Below are positions 21,974-25,551 of a DNA stretch of 25,551 nt, piece after piece. Below the pieces are notes generated by a model, which saw nothing but the letters and a program-made list of their open reading frames with translations, was not told where the DNA came from and did no database searches. Each line of letters begins with the position of its first letter. Within the stretch, counting starts at the first letter, position 1. Source of the DNA: a virus; IMG/VR virus record IMGVR_UViG_3300028712_000012, positions 1 to 25,551 of that record; one strand, 5' to 3'. Made by a program: the position numbers and the translations under genes.

Positions 21974-22267
21974 TTACTTCGGCGGGTTCTTCAGATACTG
22001 CTCAACGATGCGCCTGATCGACGCCTCGTTGCTTTCGATCTGCTGTTCGAGCACAGCGATCTTCAATTTCATCTCGTCCATGCGGCCTACCGTGTAGGCC
22101 GCGCCGCGCTCTTCCATGATCGAGACCCGGGTCTCCAGCTTGGTGAAGTAGGCCAGCATGCTGGCACCTCCAGCGCCGATAGCGATCAACTGCGCGATAA
22201 GGAAGTAGATCAGCGTGGAATTTTCCCGAAACCACGACGTTCGCACCCTACCGCTCGCGTCGATCAT
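21974..22267 (-). CDS. Membrane protein with one helix and coiled coil, possible i-spanin or holin-like
   Basis: A 97-aa protein. Residues 1-17 are basic. Residues 18-41 form one membrane helix (STLIYFLIAQLIAIGAGGAS...). Residues 43-92 form a coiled coil (TKLETRVSIMEERG, MDEMKLKIAVLEQQIESNEA). The basic N terminus suggests N-in, C-out. This topology fits an Rz-like inner-membrane spanin. DUF2730-like or XhlA-like phage proteins are alternatives. No overlapping Rz1-type lipoprotein frame or endolysin was recognised beside it. The ATG at 22267 overlaps the previous stop as ATGA; upstream in-frame sequence belongs to that gene. Function uncertain. Confidence 0.65.
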   Translation of the reverse strand: MIDASGRVRTSWFRENSTLIYFLIAQLIAIGAGGASMLAYFTKLETRVSIMEERGAAYTVGRMDEMKLKIAVLEQQIESNEASIRRIVEQYLKNPPK

Positions 22268-22707
22268 TGCTGCACGGGATCGTCCAGCGGGATATCTGGG
22301 TCCGGCGGCGGCAGCGTCGGCGGCTGTGCGGCCATCATCATCGGCGGCGGCTTGGTCGCATCCTCCACCCGCCACTTCTCGAAGAACGCGCCCATCGCCT
22401 GCAGCACCGTCGCAAAACTGATGGTGTTGCCGTCAACATCGACGGTCTCCTCCATCACCATCGGGATGCCACGGTTGATCGCGGTGCCGGGCATGATTCC
22501 GTAGGTGATCTTCTCGCCTTCCGTCGGTGTGGACGTGCCCATCATAGGTGTGACAGGCCGCAGGATTTCCGCGCCCTTGCTCGGGCTGTCGGGCTCCTGC
22601 AGCAACACCTCGCTGTAGCCGTACACCATACCGCTCGGCAAATGCGGCGAAGAGAATTCGAAACGCGCGATGCGGCTGGTTGCGTCAACGCTTAGGGTAA
22701 CGGTCAT
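22264..22707 (-). CDS. Unknown protein of the fibre-head junction
   Basis: A 147-aa frame; the ATG at 22707 has GAGG six bases upstream, within the previous gene's 3' end. Residues 1-110 are beta-rich, with hydrophobic alternation (TLSVDATSRIARFEFSS, GMVYGYSEVLLQEP, ETVDVDGNTISFATVLQAMG), and 111-147 form a Pro/Asp-rich end (PTLPPPDPDIPLDDP). There is no signal peptide. It could be a fibre-associated or minor structural protein; nothing identifies the function. Confidence 0.65.
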   Translation of the reverse strand: MTVTLSVDATSRIARFEFSSPHLPSGMVYGYSEVLLQEPDSPSKGAEILRPVTPMMGTSTPTEGEKITYGIMPGTAINRGIPMVMEETVDVDGNTISFATVLQAMGAFFEKWRVEDATKPPPMMMAAQPPTLPPPDPDIPLDDPVQQ

Positions 22708-22709
22708 GG

Positions 22710-22943
22710 CTAACCTCGCAGGTTGATCGCGCCATTGGTGCGCGCGTGTTGTTCGGGCTTCGGCTCCGGCTCTTTGTGTTCTGGCGCTGGCGGCGCTGGC
22801 TGCGGCACCGGCTCTTGCTGCGGCTGTTCGCCTTGCTGCAAAGCCATCACGTTGCGCAGCACCAGAATCTGCATGTGCAGATCGCCGATCAGGTAGCGCA
22901 CATCCTTCTCGATGCGCTGGGCCAGAATTTCGCTATTTGTCAT
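22710..22943 (-). CDS. Small helical/proline-rich protein, unknown
   Basis: A 77-aa frame beginning MTNSEILAQRIEKDVRYLIG at ATG 22943, with GGAG about nine bases upstream. It overlaps the previous gene's end by 11 bases. Residues 1-40 look like one long amphipathic helix; 41-70 are Gln/Pro/Glu-rich (QQEPVPQPAPPAP). It probably associates with another protein through the helix. No family recognised. Confidence 0.55.
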   Translation of the reverse strand: MTNSEILAQRIEKDVRYLIGDLHMQILVLRNVMALQQGEQPQQEPVPQPAPPAPEHKEPEPKPEQHARTNGAINLRG

Positions 22944-23433
22944 CTCTCGCTTTCTCCAGTTGCTGGACGCGCGCCCGCAGGTCGACAATGACCTCGGCCA
23001 GATTGTTCATCACGAACGCCTCATCCTCGGACATCTTCCGGGGCGGCGGCGGATCGGTGATCTCGTTGGTCTCAGGGTCGATGTACCTACTGCGCAGCCG
23101 CGCAATGATCTCGTCCTCGTCGGTAGTGCCAAAGCCGATGATCTCGCGCACGATCTGGTTTGCGGGAAAGATCAGGGTCGCATCGATCACCGATGGTCCG
23201 ATTTTCCAGCGCTGTTCGCTCTCATGCCACATGAAGGCGATCTTGACGCTGTCCTCGCGGAAGTTCTCAGAGAACAGGCGCTGCCGGTTTTCCTTCGGTG
23301 GGTTGACGTAATCGTACCAGTCCACGCCATCGCTCTCACGCTTGGCAAACAGTGCCTGCGCAGGCGCGCCTTCGGGCCATGCATCATTCGATGGTTTGTA
23401 CGGAATCCACTTGCCGTGATCGATGATCTTCAT
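22933..23433 (-). CDS. Tail-fibre-associated protein, possible fibre assembly chaperone
   Basis: A 166-aa protein directly after three tandem fibre genes, starting by ATGA overlap at 23433. Residues 1-90 (GKWIPYKPSNDAWPEGAPAQ, ALFAKRESDGVDWYDYV, KIAFMWHESEQRWKIG) and 90-130 (SVIDATLIFPANQIVREIIG, RYIDPETNEITDP) resemble Tfa-type or baseplate-bound fibre helper proteins in rhizobial prophages. The last 30 residues form a coiled coil (NNLAEVIVDLRARVQQLEKA). Position is the main argument: Tfa-type chaperones follow the fibre genes they serve. Confidence 0.5.
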   Translation of the reverse strand: MKIIDHGKWIPYKPSNDAWPEGAPAQALFAKRESDGVDWYDYVNPPKENRQRLFSENFREDSVKIAFMWHESEQRWKIGPSVIDATLIFPANQIVREIIGFGTTDEDEIIARLRSRYIDPETNEITDPPPPRKMSEDEAFVMNNLAEVIVDLRARVQQLEKARDDK

Positions 23434-24446
23434 GCGTAGCCAATCGCGAACCAGCCGTTAGTGTAATATTGAAACTGTCGAAAGCGCCGTATCCAATCGC
23501 CAGCGGCCTGACTCCCGGTCTGTCCTGTAATGGTGCTGCCGCCATAGGGCTCTTGCATACCCTCACCGTAGGGAAAGTTGCGGTCAGTCACGTAAGCCAG
23601 CCGCGCATTGTTGTACGGCATCGCACCACCCCAATCGTTGGTGCCGTAGATGCGACCCTGCCCGGCGAACACCGCCGCGCCGTTGAAATTGTATGTCCCG
23701 CCATCCCACTGCAGATAGCGCGCCCCAGAATTGCCGAGATAGATCACGCCGTAGTTGCCGTTGTTGTGCACCCACATGTCGGCACCGGCCTGCGTCAAGG
23801 TGCCAACACTGCCGCCAGACAGCGGCACGTAGCTGCCGCCACCGGCTCGACCCTTCACGAATTCCGTCGTCGCGATCCTCGTTGAATTGTTGCCAGCGGC
23901 AGGCGTCGGCAGCGTCGGAGGTTCCCGAAACACCATCGTCTGATCATTCTGGATGTAGAACACCGGAGCCGGGTTGCCGCTGTAGCCGGTGCGCACCCAG
24001 AAATGTCCGCTGCTGTCAGTGCCGATGCCGCACCAGCTATCCGGTGACCCTTCGACAGTGTGATCGTAGAGCTTGATGTTGGCGTCGGCTTTCGTCACAG
24101 CGCCAGCCGCTGCCGTGCCGCCCGCCGTGCCGAACTTGTGGCCCTTCGCCGTCGAGATCAGCCTGCCATTGACCGTGACATTGCCGCTGACATTGATCAT
24201 CGCCGCCGTCATCACACCAGTGAACGTCGCGTTGTTGATCGGTGCGCGAGATGTGTCGCTCGGATGCACATGATCACTGCGCGAATATTTGGTGCTGCTT
24301 CCGGCGCTGGCAGCGCCATCCATCACCGGGCTTGCGTCGCTGCCACCCGCGAAGGTCAGGACAGGTGAGGTCGACCACTTCTCGCCGTCCCAGATATAGG
24401 CCTGATGCTTTTGACCGACGGTTGGCGTGTTCGGAAAATTAAGCAT
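23430..24446 (-). CDS. Tail fibre-like protein, paralog B of a tandem array
   Basis: A 338-aa protein starting MLNFPNTPTVGQ at ATG 24446, which overlaps the previous stop by 8 bases (ATGCTTAA). Shared marks with its upstream neighbour: AYIWDGEKWSTS near residues 16-27, DHVHPSDTSRAPINNATFTG near 58-77, DSWCGIGTDSSGHFWVRTGY near 135-155, NNSTRIATTEFVKG near 187-200, EPYGGS near 304-309, and an ending with FRQFQYYTNGWFAIGYA. The HVHPSDTSRA and ATTEFVKG elements are widespread in phage tail fibres. It probably forms a trimer whose C-terminal domain meets the host surface. Upstream in-frame starts inside paralog A are rejected because of the conserved MLNF start. Confidence 0.8.
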   Translation of the reverse strand: MLNFPNTPTVGQKHQAYIWDGEKWSTSPVLTFAGGSDASPVMDGAASAGSSTKYSRSDHVHPSDTSRAPINNATFTGVMTAAMINVSGNVTVNGRLISTAKGHKFGTAGGTAAAGAVTKADANIKLYDHTVEGSPDSWCGIGTDSSGHFWVRTGYSGNPAPVFYIQNDQTMVFREPPTLPTPAAGNNSTRIATTEFVKGRAGGGSYVPLSGGSVGTLTQAGADMWVHNNGNYGVIYLGNSGARYLQWDGGTYNFNGAAVFAGQGRIYGTNDWGGAMPYNNARLAYVTDRNFPYGEGMQEPYGGSTITGQTGSQAAGDWIRRFRQFQYYTNGWFAIGYA

Positions 24447-25455
24447 AGCCCACCGCGTACCATCCGCCGTTGCCAAGCTGAATCTGGAATTGCCGGTAGC
24501 GCACATAACCGTAGGTGTAGCCAATGTGATAGTTTCCGGACACGCCGGTTGAGCACGAACCGCCATACGGCTCGACCAGCCCCGTGTTGTTTATGTCGTG
24601 CTGGTAGTCGGCAACATACGCCAGACGAATGTTGATGATCGGTTGCGCGTAATCGTTGGGACCCCACAGCCTGCCGTTGGCGGAAGCGGCATGCGCGCCC
24701 GGCAGATGATAGCCGCTGCCGTTGTAGTAGAGGTAGCGATCACCCGTGTTGTTGAGAAACACAACACCGGTTCTGTCGCCGCGATGTGTCCGAAAGTCTG
24801 CGTTGGCAATGTAGAGCATGCCCGTCATCGTATTGGCACCAGACAGCGTCACGTACGGCCCGGTGGCCGGGTTGGCCATAACGTATGCCGTCGTCGCTGC
24901 CTTGGTCGAATTGTCGGCTGTAGCAGGTGTCGGCGCTGTCGGCGTCTTCAACAGTGTGGCGTTGCGGCCCTGATCGATAAGCAGCGCTGGCCCCGGAGTC
25001 CCCGACAAACCCGTCCGTATCCAGAACGCACCGTTTAGATCGGTGCCCATGCCGCACCAGTTGTCGCCGCCGACATCGTACAGGATGATGTTGGCTTCGC
25101 TCTTCAGTGGCGGCGAGACGTTGCCGGACGGGATGCCGAGATAGTGGCTCTTGGCGCGGCTGGTGAAGGTGCCGCTGATGTTGATGTTGCCGGTGATGTT
25201 GGCGGCTTCGGCTGTCGTGGTCCCGGTCAGCGCAGCATTGTTCGGCAGTGCGCGCGAGGTGTCGCTCGGATGAACGTGATCGGCGCGGGCGTAGCTGTAC
25301 GAGAGACCCGGCAGCAACACGCCGTTCATCAGCGGGTTGGTGTCGCTCGCCGGATCGCCAGCTAACACTGTGCCGCTCCTCGACCATTTCTCTCCATCCC
25401 ACACGTAGAAGGAGTAGACCTGACCATTGCTCGGCGTATCGGGAAAATTCAGCAT
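24439..25455 (-). CDS. Tail fibre-like protein, paralog A of a tandem array
   Basis: A 338-aa protein starting MLNFPDTPSNGQVYSFYVWD at ATG 25455, overlapping the previous stop by one base (TGATG). It has exactly the same length as paralog B. Shared marks: VWDGEKWSRSG, DHVHPSDTSRALPNNAALTG near 59-78, DNWCGMGTDLNGAFWIRTGL, DNSTKAATTAYVMANP, EPYGGSCSTG, and RYRQFQIQLGNGGWYAVGYA at the end. The middle (residues 205-290) differs most from B. It is probably a tail fibre or fibre segment. The start was chosen by the conserved MLNF; in-frame starts upstream lie within the preceding gene. Confidence 0.8.
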   Translation of the reverse strand: MLNFPDTPSNGQVYSFYVWDGEKWSRSGTVLAGDPASDTNPLMNGVLLPGLSYSYARADHVHPSDTSRALPNNAALTGTTTAEAANITGNINISGTFTSRAKSHYLGIPSGNVSPPLKSEANIILYDVGGDNWCGMGTDLNGAFWIRTGLSGTPGPALLIDQGRNATLLKTPTAPTPATADNSTKAATTAYVMANPATGPYVTLSGANTMTGMLYIANADFRTHRGDRTGVVFLNNTGDRYLYYNGSGYHLPGAHAASANGRLWGPNDYAQPIINIRLAYVADYQHDINNTGLVEPYGGSCSTGVSGNYHIGYTYGYVRYRQFQIQLGNGGWYAVGYA

Positions 25456-25551
25456 CAGACATATCCCGCCGTGTACCAAGTGCCTTCGACATAGATTTGA
25501 TTGTAGCGATATCGGTTGGTGGTGCCCTTGTAATCTACCGTGACGCCAAGA
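25455..25551 (-). CDS. Tail fibre-like protein, paralog C (only 3' end in window)
   Basis: The minus strand from the window edge reads LGVTVDYKGTTNRYRYNQIY then VEGTWYTAGYV and stop. The ending matches the other two array members (...GGWYAVGYA; ...NGWFAIGYA) and sits at the same relative place, with its TGA overlapping the next ATG. Only 31 residues are visible, so length and N-terminal identity are unknown. Confidence 0.65.
   Translation of the reverse strand, partial: LGVTVDYKGTTNRYRYNQIYVEGTWYTAGYV

Overview
The window is 25.5 kb of a contractile-tailed (myovirus) phage or prophage. All supported genes lie on the minus strand, so transcription runs from high to low coordinates. Genes are packed tail to head, many joined by 4-nt ATGA/GTGA overlaps or gaps of a few bases, and Shine-Dalgarno sequences of the AGGAG type precede most starts. 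The DNA is GC-rich. Together with protein motifs such as HVHPSDTSRA in the fibres and the general look of the head proteins, this suggests an alphaproteobacterial host (Rhizobiales-like). That host call is inference; no bacterial gene, integrase or attachment site is visible.

Reading with transcription: (1) 25551-22264 holds three tandem paralogous tail-fibre genes (the first cut by the window edge), a protein resembling a fibre-assembly factor and two small unknowns. (2) 22267-21974 is a small membrane protein with a coiled coil. (3) 21957-17302 is the head and connector module: a DUF2213-type prohead protease/scaffold with a likely internal scaffold start, a cement-like protein, a DUF2184-type major capsid protein, a small head protein, a DUF4054-like adaptor and two small head-tail proteins. 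(4) 17305-15759 holds a probable tail terminator and a neck protein with a CxxC...HPHCRC motif. (5) 15752-11576 is a P2-like baseplate block: V (spike), one extra gene, W, J and I. (6) 11565-5580 is a second fibre/adhesin block with a 787-aa tail protein, a 648-aa fibre and a 278-aa glycine-rich adhesin, plus two small unknowns. (7) 5555-1 holds tail sheath, tail tube, a 53-aa GTG-started protein, a tail assembly chaperone and the tape measure gene, which runs off the left edge.

The tail order V-W-J-I-fibres-sheath-tube-chaperone-tape measure is that of phage P2 (V W J I H G FI FII E T). The head genes are not P2-like, so the virion is mosaic. The portal and terminase are expected beyond the right edge, and U/X/D-like tail genes beyond the left edge.

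Features most worth a second look: a large loop insertion in the sheath; a branched, terminator-like RNA structure between sheath and tube; the probable nested scaffold gene; two separate fibre loci, one a tandem array of 338-aa paralogs; a glycine-rich adhesin; a tape measure with a polyglycine linker and a lysozyme-like domain; and the small hidden 53-aa gene. No CRISPR array, tRNA, insertion sequence, defence gene or novel enzymatic system was found. The plus strand carries only antisense shadows of these genes.
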